Positions 51,104-59,694 of a stretch of 64,000 nucleotides of DNA are shown here, piece by piece. A program made the translations under genes and the position numbers. Positions within the stretch are counted from its first letter, which is position 1. Every line of letters begins with the position of its first letter. The notes beneath the pieces are model-generated. The model was not told the DNA's origin. It saw only the letters and a program-made list of their open reading frames with translations, and searched no databases. The stretch is from positions 62,001-126,000 of the forward strand of contig JAJPEN010000033.1 of the NCBI GenBank assembly GCA_021166835.1, given 5' to 3'. The DNA comes from Burkholderiaceae bacterium. Lineage in GTDB: Bacteria > Pseudomonadota > Gammaproteobacteria > Burkholderiales > Burkholderiaceae.

Positions 51104-53350
51104 ATGGCGAACGCCCCGCGTACCGCGGCCTTCGAGATCGACGCGATCGAAGTGCTCGAGAGCATCTCGGACGGCTTCCTCGCCTGCGATTCGCACTTTC
51201 GCTTCCTCTACGTGAACGCCTCGGCCGAGCGCCAGCTGGCGCGCTCGCGCGACGAGCTGATCGGACAGAACGTCTACGAGGTGTATCCGGAGCTCGCCGC
51301 TACCGCCGGCGTCGATGCGGCGGCGCTGCGCGAGGCCGCCCGTACCGGCAAGACCATCGATCTCGAGTACTACAGCCCGATCGTCGGACGCTGGTATCGC
51401 GCCTGCGTGCATCCGCGCAGCTGGGGCTGGGCGCTGTACTTCCACGACGTGACGCGGCGTCATCTCGCGCGCAAGGCGCTCGACCGGAGCGAGCGGCAAT
51501 ACCATACGTTGATCGATTCGATCGACCAGGGCTACTGCGTCGTCGAGATGCTGTTCGACGAGCGCGGCGCGCCGATCGATTTTCGCTACCTCGAGGTCAA
51601 CGAAGCCTTTTCGGCGCAAACCGGACTCGTCGATGCTGCCGGTCGAAGGGCGCGCGAGCTCACGCCGCAGATCGACCCGTACTGGCTCGAGAACTACGCA
51701 CGGGTGGCGCGCACGGGCGAGCCCGCGAGCCTCGAGCACTACTCGACGCCGCTCGGCCGCTGGTTCGACGTCTATGCGTTCCGTCCCGATCAGGCACCGT
51801 CGAACCGCGTGGCGCTGCTGTTTCGCGATATCACCGCGCGCCGACGCATCGACGACGCGCTGCGCGAGAGCGAGGAGCGCTTCCGCGTGCTCGTCGAGGC
51901 GATGGCGCAGGCGGTGTGGGAATCGGACCCGTCGGGCAACGTGCAGTCGTACTCGTCGTCCTGGCACGTGCTCACCGGCCAGCTGTCCGGGCAATGGCGT
52001 GGCGAAGGCTGGCTCGATGCGGTGCACCCCGAGGACCGCGAAGCGACGCGACGGAAATGGTTCGACGCAATCGCGCGGCACCTGCCTTTCGAACTGGAGT
52101 ACCGCATCGTCGTCGCCGACGGCAGCGTGCGATGGAGCAACGATCATGCGGCACCGCTGTTCGCCTCGGACGGTACCGTGCGCAAGTGGGTCGGGATGAA
52201 CGTCGACATCACCGAGCGGCGCAGCGCCGAGGAGGCATTGCGCGAAGCCGATCGTCGCAAGGACGAGTTCCTTGCGATCCTCGCGCACGAACTGCGCAAC
52301 CCGTTGGCGCCGTTGCGCACCGGCATCGAGATCATGCGCATGGGACGCATCGATGCGGAGCGCGGCGAGCGCGTGCGCGCGATGATGGGCCGGCAGGTGG
52401 ACCACATGGTGGCCCTGGTGGATGACCTGATGGACGTCAGCCGGATCAGCAGCGGACGCATCGTGCTCGACCGGCGCCCGGTCGAGCTTGCCACGGTGAT
52501 CCGCAGCGCGCTGGAAGCGTCCGACCCGATCATCCGCAACAAGCGCCACGAGGTGAGCCTCACGCTGCCGGCCGAGGCGGTATGGGTGGACGGCGATCTG
52601 CATCGGCTCACGCAGGCGATCGCCAACCTGCTGACCAACGCCGCCAAGTACATGGAACCCAACGGGCACGTCGTCGTCGCACTGGGGCGCGACGACGGCG
52701 AGGCGGTCGTCAGCGTGAAGGACACCGGCATGGGCATTCCGCCGACGATGCTGGAGAAGGTCTTCGACCTGTTCGCGCAGGTGGACAGCGCGATCGACCG
52801 CCGGCAGGGCGGCCTCGGCATCGGGCTGACGATCGTGCGCCAGCTCGTCGAGCTGCACGGCGGGCGCGTCGAAGCGCGCAGCGAAGGTGCGGGTCGCGGC
52901 AGCGAGTTCATCGTTCACCTGCCGTTGTCGACGACGCCGGACGACGAGCTGCAGGCGCCGCACGTGTCCGATCCTGCCGTTCGCGCGCGGCGCATCCTGG
53001 TCGTCGACGACAACGAGGACGCCGCGCAGGCGATGGCGACCATGCTCGGACTGCTCGGGCACGAGGTCGAAGTCGCCCTCGACGGGGAGCAGGCGCTGCG
53101 CAGGGCCGAGCGCGGCCGTCCCGAGGTGATCCTGATGGATCTGGGGATGCCGAACATGAACGGATACGTCGCCGCGCGACGAATCCGGCAGAGCGAGTGG
53201 GGGCGCGAACTGTTGCTCATCGCCGTCACCGGCTGGGGCCAGCAGGCCGATCGCCAGGCCTCCGAGCAGGCCGGCTTCGACCATCATCTGGTCAAGCCGG
53301 TGGAGCTCGATGCGGTCCAGTCGCTGATCGCGCAGCTCGATGCGCGCTGA
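51104..53350 (+). CDS. Hybrid PAS sensor histidine kinase
   Basis: A 748-residue cytosolic protein. Three PAS domains (about 10-120, 130-250 and 260-375) are followed by HisKA with His395 (LAHELRNPLAPL), HATPase (NLLTNAAKYMEP, DTGMGIPPTM, GGLGIGLTIVRQL) and a receiver with Asp679 (VILMDLGMPNMNG) and Lys (LVKPVEL). No membrane segment is seen, so it senses an internal signal. ATG 51104 is preferred to an upstream frame lacking PAS sequence. No output regulator lies next to it. Confidence 0.9.
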   Translation: MANAPRTAAFEIDAIEVLESISDGFLACDSHFRFLYVNASAERQLARSRDELIGQNVYEVYPELAATAGVDAAALREAARTGKTIDLEYYSPIVGRWYRACVHPRSWGWALYFHDVTRRHLARKALDRSERQYHTLIDSIDQGYCVVEMLFDERGAPIDFRYLEVNEAFSAQTGLVDAAGRRARELTPQIDPYWLENYARVARTGEPASLEHYSTPLGRWFDVYAFRPDQAPSNRVALLFRDITARRRIDDALRESEERFRVLVEAMAQAVWESDPSGNVQSYSSSWHVLTGQLSGQWRGEGWLDAVHPEDREATRRKWFDAIARHLPFELEYRIVVADGSVRWSNDHAAPLFASDGTVRKWVGMNVDITERRSAEEALREADRRKDEFLAILAHELRNPLAPLRTGIEIMRMGRIDAERGERVRAMMGRQVDHMVALVDDLMDVSRISSGRIVLDRRPVELATVIRSALEASDPIIRNKRHEVSLTLPAEAVWVDGDLHRLTQAIANLLTNAAKYMEPNGHVVVALGRDDGEAVVSVKDTGMGIPPTMLEKVFDLFAQVDSAIDRRQGGLGIGLTIVRQLVELHGGRVEARSEGAGRGSEFIVHLPLSTTPDDELQAPHVSDPAVRARRILVVDDNEDAAQAMATMLGLLGHEVEVALDGEQALRRAERGRPEVILMDLGMPNMNGYVAARRIRQSEWGRELLLIAVTGWGQQADRQASEQAGFDHHLVKPVELDAVQSLIAQLDAR

Positions 53351-53445
53351 GGGCCTCGGAGCGGCTGCCGGATTCGGCACTACCCCTATTCGCGGGGCAT
53401 GCTCGGCGCGTTAAGCTCCCGGTTCGCCAACGAGGAGTCACTGCA

Positions 53446-54669
53446 ATGAGCCCGACGCGTCGAACCGTCCTCGCCACCGCCGTCATCGCGGCCGCCACGT
53501 TTGCCGCAGCGGGAGCCTTCGCGCAGCCCAGGCCGATCCGCATCGGCGTGATGAACGACCAGTCGAGCGTCTATGCCGACTTCCAGGGGCCGGGTTCGGT
53601 GCTCGCGGCGAAGATGGCGGTGGAAGACTACGGCGGCAAGGCGGCTGGCCGCACCGTCGAAGTCGTCTCGGCCGACCACCAGAACAAGCCCGACGTCGGC
53701 AGCGCGATCGCGCGTCGCTGGATCGACGAGGACGGTGTGGACATGATCGCCGACCTGCCGAACTCGGCGGTCGCTTTCGCCGTCAGCGACGTCGTGCGCG
53801 ACCGCAACAAGGTGATGATCGGCTCGGGTGCCGGCTCGGCGGAGCTCACCGGGTCGAAGTGCTCGCCCAACACCGTGCACTGGACCTACGACACCTGGTC
53901 GTACGGTCACTCGCTCGCCAAGGCGGTGATGCAGCGTGGCGGCAAGAGCTGGTTCTTCGTCACCGCAGACTACGCCTTCGGCCACGACCTCGAGAAGCAG
54001 GCCTCCGACGAGGTGAAGAGCGGTGGCGGAAAAGTGCTCGGCGCCGTGCGGGCGCCGATCGGCACGATGGACTATTCGTCGTTCCTGATCAGCGCTCAGT
54101 CGTCGGGCGCCGATGTCGTCGCGCTGGCGGTGGCCGGCGGCGACACGACCACTTCGATGAAGCAGGCCGCCGAGTTCGGGCTGACCGCGAAGCAGACGAT
54201 CGCGCCGCTGATCTTCGGCATCAACAACGTTCCCGCACTCGGGCTGGCGGCGGCGAAGGGCGCGCTGCTGGTGAACCCGTTCTACTGGGACATGAACGAC
54301 GGCACGCGCAAGTGGTCGCGCGAGTTTCGCAAGCGCGCGCACAACCACGCGATGCCCAACGACATGCAGGCGGGCGTCTACGCGGGCGTGCTGCACTACC
54401 TGAAGGCGGTCGACAAGGTCGGCAATGCCGAGGACGGCAAGGCGATCGTCGCAGCGATGAAGGCGATGCCCACCGACGATCCGCTGTTCGGCAAGGGCCG
54501 TATCCGCGAGGACGGCCGCAAGCTGCACCCGATGTACCTCTTCCAGGTAAAGTCGCCGGAAGAATCGAAGGAGGAATGGGATTACTTCAAGCTGCTCTCG
54601 TCGGTGCCGGCCGATCAGGCCTTCCGCCCGATGAGCGAAGGGAAGTGTCCGCTGGTTGCCAACAAGTGA
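53446..54669 (+). CDS. LivK-type ABC substrate-binding protein without transporter
   Basis: A 407-residue type I binding protein with signal peptide (about 1-26). IRIGVMNDQSSVYADFQGPGS and NKVMIGSGAGSAEL are typical of LivK/aromatic-acid binding homologues. No permease or ATPase gene accompanies it; instead the TRAP genes follow 41 bp downstream on the same strand. An SD-like GAGGAG precedes the ATG. It may deliver ligand to a LIV permease elsewhere. Confidence 0.87.
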   Translation: MSPTRRTVLATAVIAAATFAAAGAFAQPRPIRIGVMNDQSSVYADFQGPGSVLAAKMAVEDYGGKAAGRTVEVVSADHQNKPDVGSAIARRWIDEDGVDMIADLPNSAVAFAVSDVVRDRNKVMIGSGAGSAELTGSKCSPNTVHWTYDTWSYGHSLAKAVMQRGGKSWFFVTADYAFGHDLEKQASDEVKSGGGKVLGAVRAPIGTMDYSSFLISAQSSGADVVALAVAGGDTTTSMKQAAEFGLTAKQTIAPLIFGINNVPALGLAAAKGALLVNPFYWDMNDGTRKWSREFRKRAHNHAMPNDMQAGVYAGVLHYLKAVDKVGNAEDGKAIVAAMKAMPTDDPLFGKGRIREDGRKLHPMYLFQVKSPEESKEEWDYFKLLSSVPADQAFRPMSEGKCPLVANK

Positions 54670-54710
54670 GGCCGCGAGGCCTCGATCCCGAAACGAGGAG
54701 GAGACATCCG

Positions 54711-55754
54711 ATGAACCCGCATCGATTGGGCCGCCGTGCCTTCGCGCTCGCCGCGGCCGCCGCGCTCGCCGCAACGGCTCCCGTGCTGCACGCGCAGGAG
54801 CAGACCTTCGACCTGAAGATCTCTCACTGGGTGCCCCCGTCGCATCCGCTGCAGAAGGCGCTCGAGGAGTGGGCCGCGTCCGTGGAGAAGGCGTCGAACG
54901 GAACGATCCACTCGAAGGTCTACCCGTCGCAGCAGCTGGGCAAGGCCTTCGACCACTACGACATGGCGCGCGACGGCATCGCCGACATGACCTACGTGAA
55001 TCCGGGTTACCAGCCGGGGCGCTTCCCGATCATCGGCGCCGGCGAGCTGCCGTTCCTGCTGTCGAACGCGAAGGGCGGCACGCAGGCGATCGACGAGTGG
55101 TATCGCAAGTACGCCGAGCGCGAGATGAAGGACGTGAAGTTCTGCTTCGCGTTCGTGCACGACCCCGGCAGCTTCCATTCGCGCACGAAGAAGATCATGG
55201 TGCCGGAGGACGTCTCCGGGATGAAGATCCGTCCGGCGCACGCGACAATGGCCACCTTCGTCACGATGCTCGGCGGCACCAACGTGCAGGCGTCGGCCCC
55301 CGAGGTGCGCGACGTCATCGAGAAGGGCGTCGCTGACGCCGTGACGTTCCCGTGGGGCTCGGTGATCCTGTTCGGCATCGACAAGGTCACCAAGTACCAC
55401 ATGAACGCGCCGTTGTACGCGACCACCTTCGCGATGGTGTTCAACAAGTCGAAGTACAACCGGATGTCGGCCGCTCAGAAGAAGGTGATCGACGATCACT
55501 GCAACAACGAATGGGCGGTGCGGGTGGCTTCGCCGTGGGCCGACTTCGAGCACGCTGGCATCGCCAAGCTCGCCGCGGAGGAGGGGCACGAGGTCTACAA
55601 TATCACGCCCCAGCATACGGCGGCATGGAAGAGGGCTGCCCAGCCGCAGCACAACACGTTGGCCGACAACGTGCGCAAGGTCGGCGTCGATCCCGATGTG
55701 GCGATGAAGGAGTTCGAGGCGCTGCTCGAGAAGTACGGCGCCGCGGCGAAGTGA
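54711..55754 (+). CDS. dctP: TRAP transporter substrate-binding protein
   Basis: A 347-residue DctP-family protein with a Tat-like leader (LGRRAFALAAAAAL). The mature part begins FDLKISHWVPPSHPLQ and includes KIRPAHATMATFVTMLGG and EVRDVIEKGVADAVTFPWG, the region that holds the carboxylate-binding Arg and the ligand-gating residues. It scavenges an organic acid for the DctQM permease. SD GAGGAG precedes the ATG. First of dctPQM. Confidence 0.92.
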   Translation: MNPHRLGRRAFALAAAAALAATAPVLHAQEQTFDLKISHWVPPSHPLQKALEEWAASVEKASNGTIHSKVYPSQQLGKAFDHYDMARDGIADMTYVNPGYQPGRFPIIGAGELPFLLSNAKGGTQAIDEWYRKYAEREMKDVKFCFAFVHDPGSFHSRTKKIMVPEDVSGMKIRPAHATMATFVTMLGGTNVQASAPEVRDVIEKGVADAVTFPWGSVILFGIDKVTKYHMNAPLYATTFAMVFNKSKYNRMSAAQKKVIDDHCNNEWAVRVASPWADFEHAGIAKLAAEEGHEVYNITPQHTAAWKRAAQPQHNTLADNVRKVGVDPDVAMKEFEALLEKYGAAAK

Positions 55755-56326
55755 CGACTGGCGCTGGCGCACCGCCGGAGGGCGGCGCGGCGCCGCCGCC
55801 GGCGGCCGTCGCCGCCCATCCGGGGCTCGACCGCTTCATCCACGTGATCGAGGTCACGGCGGCGTGGTTCCTCGCCGTCGTGACCGCGCTCACTTTCGTG
55901 TCGGTGATCCTGCGCTACTTCTTCGCCTGGCAGATTCCCGACACCTACGACTTCAGCCGCCTGCTGCTCGCCACGCTGATCTTCTGGGGCATGGCGGGCA
56001 CCGGCTATCGCGGCGAGCACATCACGGTCGACCTGATCTGGGGGGCGTTGGGGCGTGGCTGGCAGCGCGCGCTCGACGTCTTCGCCACGGCACTGACGCT
56101 GTTCGCGATGACCGCGTTCGCGATCATGATGGGCAGCAAGGTCCTCGACACGCGCGCCGAGAACGTGCTCACCTTCGATCTGCGACAACCGGTCTGGCTG
56201 TATTACGCGCTCGCATGGATCGGCCTGGTCGCCGCCGTGCTGCTGCTCGTGATCCGGCTGTACCGACTGCTGCTGCATCCGCTCGCGCTCGAGGACGGGT
56301 CGCGCGCCCACGTTTCCACCGAATGA
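55751..56326 (+). CDS. dctQ: TRAP transporter small permease subunit
   Basis: A 191-residue protein with a Pro/Ala/Gly-rich N-terminus (about 1-25) and four membrane helices of the DctQ type (RYFFAWQIPDTYDFSRLLLATLIFWGMAG). The start is GTG 55751, which overlaps the dctP stop. It ends 4 bp before dctM. Confidence 0.9.
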   Translation: MTTGAGAPPEGGAAPPPAAVAAHPGLDRFIHVIEVTAAWFLAVVTALTFVSVILRYFFAWQIPDTYDFSRLLLATLIFWGMAGTGYRGEHITVDLIWGALGRGWQRALDVFATALTLFAMTAFAIMMGSKVLDTRAENVLTFDLRQPVWLYYALAWIGLVAAVLLLVIRLYRLLLHPLALEDGSRAHVSTE

Positions 56327-56330
56327 TTCG

Positions 56331-57632
56331 ATGAACGAGCACGCGGTAGCGGTCACCGGTTTCGTCGTCCTTTTCGTCCTGATGCTGTTGCGCGTGCCGG
56401 TCGGCATCGCGATGGGGCTGGTCGGCATCATCGGCTTCGGCTACCTGAACCAGGACTGGGGCTCGGCGATGAGCCTGCTGGCGCAGTCGCCGATCCGCAC
56501 CGTTGCCGACGTGCAGTTCGCGGTGATCCCGCTGTTCCTGCTGATGGGCGCCTTCGCTTCGGCGTCGGGCATGAGCCGCGAACTGTTTCGCGCTTCGAAC
56601 GCGTTTGTCGGGCACTTCAAGGGCGGGCTGGGAATTGCCACGATCGCAGCCTGCGGCGGTTTCGCGGCGATCTGCGGCTCGTCGGTAGCGACCGCGGCCA
56701 CCTTCTCGTCGGTGGCGTATCCGGAGATGCGTCGCTACGGGTATCCGCAGAGCTTCTCCACCGGCGTCATCGCGGCCGGCGGCTCGCTGGGCATCATGAT
56801 TCCGCCTTCGACCGTGCTCGCCGTCTACGGTCTGATCACCGAGCAGGACATCGGCAAGCTGTTCATCGCCGGGATCCTGCCCGGCATTCTCGCCGTCTCG
56901 ATGTACATCTTCACGATCAACCTGATCGGCATGGTGCGGCCCGGCTTCCTGCCCGCCGGCGAGCGGCAGACGCTGCGCGAAAGGCTCGCCTCGCTGCGCG
57001 ACATCTGGGCCGTGGTGCTGCTGTTCCTGTTCATCATCGGCGGGCTGTATGGCGGTCTGTTCACTGCGACCGAGGCCGGCGGCATGGGGGCGGCCGGGGC
57101 GTTCATCATCGGCGTGCTGCGGCGCAGGCTGTCGCGCAGCCAGTTCATGCGGTGCCTGATCGAGTCGCTGCGAACGACCGCCGCGGTGTTCACGATCCTG
57201 ATCGGCGCACTGCTGTTCGGCTATTTCCTCACCATCACCCAGACGCCGCAGGCGCTCACGTCGTGGCTCACCGGGCTGGGGCTCGGCCCCTACGGCGTGC
57301 TTGCGCTGATCCTGCTGATGTACCTGCTGCTCGGCTGCATCATGGACGCGATGGCGATGATCATCCTCACCGTGCCGATCGTGTTTCCGCTGATCCTGCA
57401 GCTGGGCTTCGACCCGATCTGGTTCGGCGTCATCGTCGTCGTCACCGTCGAACTGGGCCTCATCCATCCGCCGGTAGGGATGAACGTGTTCGTCATCAAG
57501 AGCGTCGTGCGCGACGTGAAGCTGTCGACGATCTTCCTCGGCGTGGCGCCGTTCGTCGTCACCGACATCGTGCGGCTCGTGCTGCTCGTCGCGTTCCCGG
57601 TCATCGCGACGTACCTGCCCGCGCACATGTGA
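56331..57632 (+). CDS. dctM: TRAP transporter large permease subunit
   Basis: A 433-residue DctM of normal size with about 11-12 helices. SSVATAATFSSVAYPEMRRYGY is the family hallmark, and GSLGIMIPPSTVLAVYG and MDAMAMIILTVPIVFP are further conserved segments. It forms the sodium-driven channel with DctQ. The stop overlaps a short lipoprotein-like frame (GTGA). Confidence 0.94.
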   Translation: MNEHAVAVTGFVVLFVLMLLRVPVGIAMGLVGIIGFGYLNQDWGSAMSLLAQSPIRTVADVQFAVIPLFLLMGAFASASGMSRELFRASNAFVGHFKGGLGIATIAACGGFAAICGSSVATAATFSSVAYPEMRRYGYPQSFSTGVIAAGGSLGIMIPPSTVLAVYGLITEQDIGKLFIAGILPGILAVSMYIFTINLIGMVRPGFLPAGERQTLRERLASLRDIWAVVLLFLFIIGGLYGGLFTATEAGGMGAAGAFIIGVLRRRLSRSQFMRCLIESLRTTAAVFTILIGALLFGYFLTITQTPQALTSWLTGLGLGPYGVLALILLMYLLLGCIMDAMAMIILTVPIVFPLILQLGFDPIWFGVIVVVTVELGLIHPPVGMNVFVIKSVVRDVKLSTIFLGVAPFVVTDIVRLVLLVAFPVIATYLPAHM

Positions 57633-57769
57633 GGGCGTCGGTGCTCGCGCTCGCCGTCGTGCTCCCGCTCGCCGGCTGCACGCCGTTCCCGGCGCCCGAC
57701 GGACGGACGACCCGGACGGCGCAACGCTGCGCGGGCGCAGTTCAGGCTTCGTGCAGGCGCCGGAAATAG
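57629..57769 (+). CDS. Possible 46-residue lipoprotein after dctM
   Basis: A GTG-started frame overlapping the dctM stop by 4 bp encodes 46 residues. The hydrophobic leader ALAVVLPLAGC ends in a perfect-looking lipobox (Cys17), followed by a short charged tail with two more Cys. The end overlaps the 3-prime end of the opposing metalloprotease gene by 28 bp. It could be a small entericidin-like lipoprotein or a chance frame; no family recognised. Confidence 0.35.
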   Translation: MRASVLALAVVLPLAGCTPFPAPDGRTTRTAQRCAGAVQASCRRRK

Positions 57770-59682
57770 CCGCCCTGGCATCGGTACTCGCCGTCGATCG
57801 CCGACCAGTAGCGCTGCGCGTCGCGGCTCGCCAGGTACCTTCGGCGCTTTTCGAGCCGCCCGCGACCGACAACGCTCTTCAACACGACGTAGCGCACCCT
57901 GGCGTCCGGCGCGAGCAGGATCGTGCAGCCTCCATGGTAGGAGAACGCCGGTCCGGCGGGGCCCGCGCGTACGTGCCGCAACTGCGTGACCTCGGCGACC
58001 AGGTCGAACGCGACCTGTCCGTCGGGTCCGATGCGTCGCGCCGTGCGGATCGACTCGACGCAGGGCGCATCGACGCGATCGCCGGCCAGCCGCGGATCGT
58101 CCGACGCTACGAGACCGAACTCGTCCAGATGCGCCGCGTGCGTGACGAATCGTCCGAGTGCTTCGGCCTGGCGGCGTCGTTCACGGACGTCCGCGACGTC
58201 GGCGGGATCGCAGCGAAAGCGCCGCTCGTCGAAGCCGAGCGCCGACACCGGAGGCAGGTCGATGCGCGGCGGATGCCACAACAGCGCGTCCTCCGACAGG
58301 CTCGGCACCGACTCGGGATAGATCCGGCGCCGCCGGAACGCGTCGACGAGCGCGCCCCGGTAGTCCCACGGGTCGTCGGGTACGAGGTCGTGGTCCGCGG
58401 TGACGAGTGCGCGCAGGTAGTCGCCGAAGGTGAGCCCGACGGGAGGGCAGTAGTCGATGGCGCGAATGCAGATGGCGAGGAACTGCCCGGCGAGCCTGCT
58501 CGCCTGGTCGGCGAGCAGGCGCCGCAGGTCGTGCGCGAGTTCGCCTGGCGAGAGCATGCCGCTGCCGTCGGTAGCCAGTCGCACGTAGCGCTCGGTCTTG
58601 CGACGATAGATCGTCACGAACGCTTCGAACACGGCGCTCATCAGCACCGCGCCGAGCCGGTGCGCCTCGAACTGTTCGCTGTACAGCGTCGGATGCTCAG
58701 GGTCGTCGTCCACCGCGCTGCGCATCGGGCCTTCGCGCTCGGTCGTGTGGCCGAACTGCTGCGCGAGGCCGTTGAGCAGCGAGCGATGCGCGAGCTCGCC
58801 GCGACAGCGCCGGATCGCCTGCGCGACCACCTCGCGATAGCTGAAGTGCTGGAACAGCGCGACGAGATCGGCGAACGCCTCGTGGAAGGCGACGACGTCG
58901 GCGCCGCTGGGCTCGGCGAGCTTCGCGCGCAATCCGTCGAGAAGCGCATGCGTCACCTCGTGCGCGACGATGTCGTGCGACAGGCAGGTGAAGACCACGC
59001 CGCGCGGAAGCGTCCGATCGCTCGGCGCGTCGGGCGCAGCGTAGTAGCCGAAGCACAGTGCGCCTTGCGTGCCGCGGTTCTCGTACCACGCGTTGCGCGC
59101 CTCGCCGCCGTGCGGCTGCAGCAGCAGCCTTGCCGGCGTCGGCGATGCCGGATCGCCGAAGCCCCATTCCGGATTGCGACCCAGCGCCTTGCGGAAAGTC
59201 GCGTACACGTTGCAGCACACCGCATACACCATCTGCTGATGGAAGCGCGGATCGGACGGCGACGGCGCGTAACCGTCGGCGATCAGCACGTTCGGATCGT
59301 CTAGATCGGCGCATCGATACGACGCGCCGAGCGAGAGGTCGCGGTTGTCGACGACGAAGAGCCGGCCCGCCGGTCCGGGTTGCAGCGGCTCCCACGGTAC
59401 GTCGATGGTCGCGATCGCACCCTCGAGCCTCGACGCCGACGGATCGATGGCATAGATGCGCAGCGGGCGGTACAGCGGCTCGTCCCGGCGGCGCTGGTGC
59501 GGTGCCATCGGAACACGGCCGATCGCCGCCGACAGCGAGAACGGCTGTGCTTCGATCGAAGGGGGCGGCGCGGGCGGCAGCGGGGCGCGCACCGGCGCCG
59601 TCGTTCCGTCACGACTCTGTGCCTCGGCGGCGACGGCCTCGGTCGTCGTCGCGGCGCTGTCCGCGGTCGGGTTCTCCGCCAT
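57742..59682 (-). CDS. Thermolysin-like (gluzincin) metalloprotease
   Basis: A 646-residue protein. The zinc motif HEVTHALLDG is at residues 241-250, with the third ligand Glu268 in FHEAFADLVALF, exactly the thermolysin/M4 arrangement. ARNAWYENR (about 195-203) resembles the M4 substrate-binding NAxY segment. The N-terminal ~60 residues are Ala/Pro-rich and unstructured, and there is no signal peptide, unlike secreted M4 proteases. The C-terminal ~200 residues have no recognised domain. It starts 12 bp after the metacaspase-fusion stop and is presumably the third product of that operon. Possible roles are a self-destruct protease or a maturation factor for its partner. Confidence 0.82.
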   Translation of the reverse strand: MAENPTADSAATTTEAVAAEAQSRDGTTAPVRAPLPPAPPPSIEAQPFSLSAAIGRVPMAPHQRRRDEPLYRPLRIYAIDPSASRLEGAIATIDVPWEPLQPGPAGRLFVVDNRDLSLGASYRCADLDDPNVLIADGYAPSPSDPRFHQQMVYAVCCNVYATFRKALGRNPEWGFGDPASPTPARLLLQPHGGEARNAWYENRGTQGALCFGYYAAPDAPSDRTLPRGVVFTCLSHDIVAHEVTHALLDGLRAKLAEPSGADVVAFHEAFADLVALFQHFSYREVVAQAIRRCRGELAHRSLLNGLAQQFGHTTEREGPMRSAVDDDPEHPTLYSEQFEAHRLGAVLMSAVFEAFVTIYRRKTERYVRLATDGSGMLSPGELAHDLRRLLADQASRLAGQFLAICIRAIDYCPPVGLTFGDYLRALVTADHDLVPDDPWDYRGALVDAFRRRRIYPESVPSLSEDALLWHPPRIDLPPVSALGFDERRFRCDPADVADVRERRRQAEALGRFVTHAAHLDEFGLVASDDPRLAGDRVDAPCVESIRTARRIGPDGQVAFDLVAEVTQLRHVRAGPAGPAFSYHGGCTILLAPDARVRYVVLKSVVGRGRLEKRRRYLASRDAQRYWSAIDGEYRCQGGYFRRLHEA

Positions 59683-59694
59683 TTCTGCCGCCGT

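Noticed and set aside
47956..51165. 1069-codon open frame on the minus strand
   Set aside because: Shadow of the Pat-type acetyltransferase and DUF808 genes, which carry clear conserved motifs on the other strand.
50885..53380. 831-codon open frame on the minus strand
   Set aside because: Shadow of the hybrid kinase; no recognisable family sequence.
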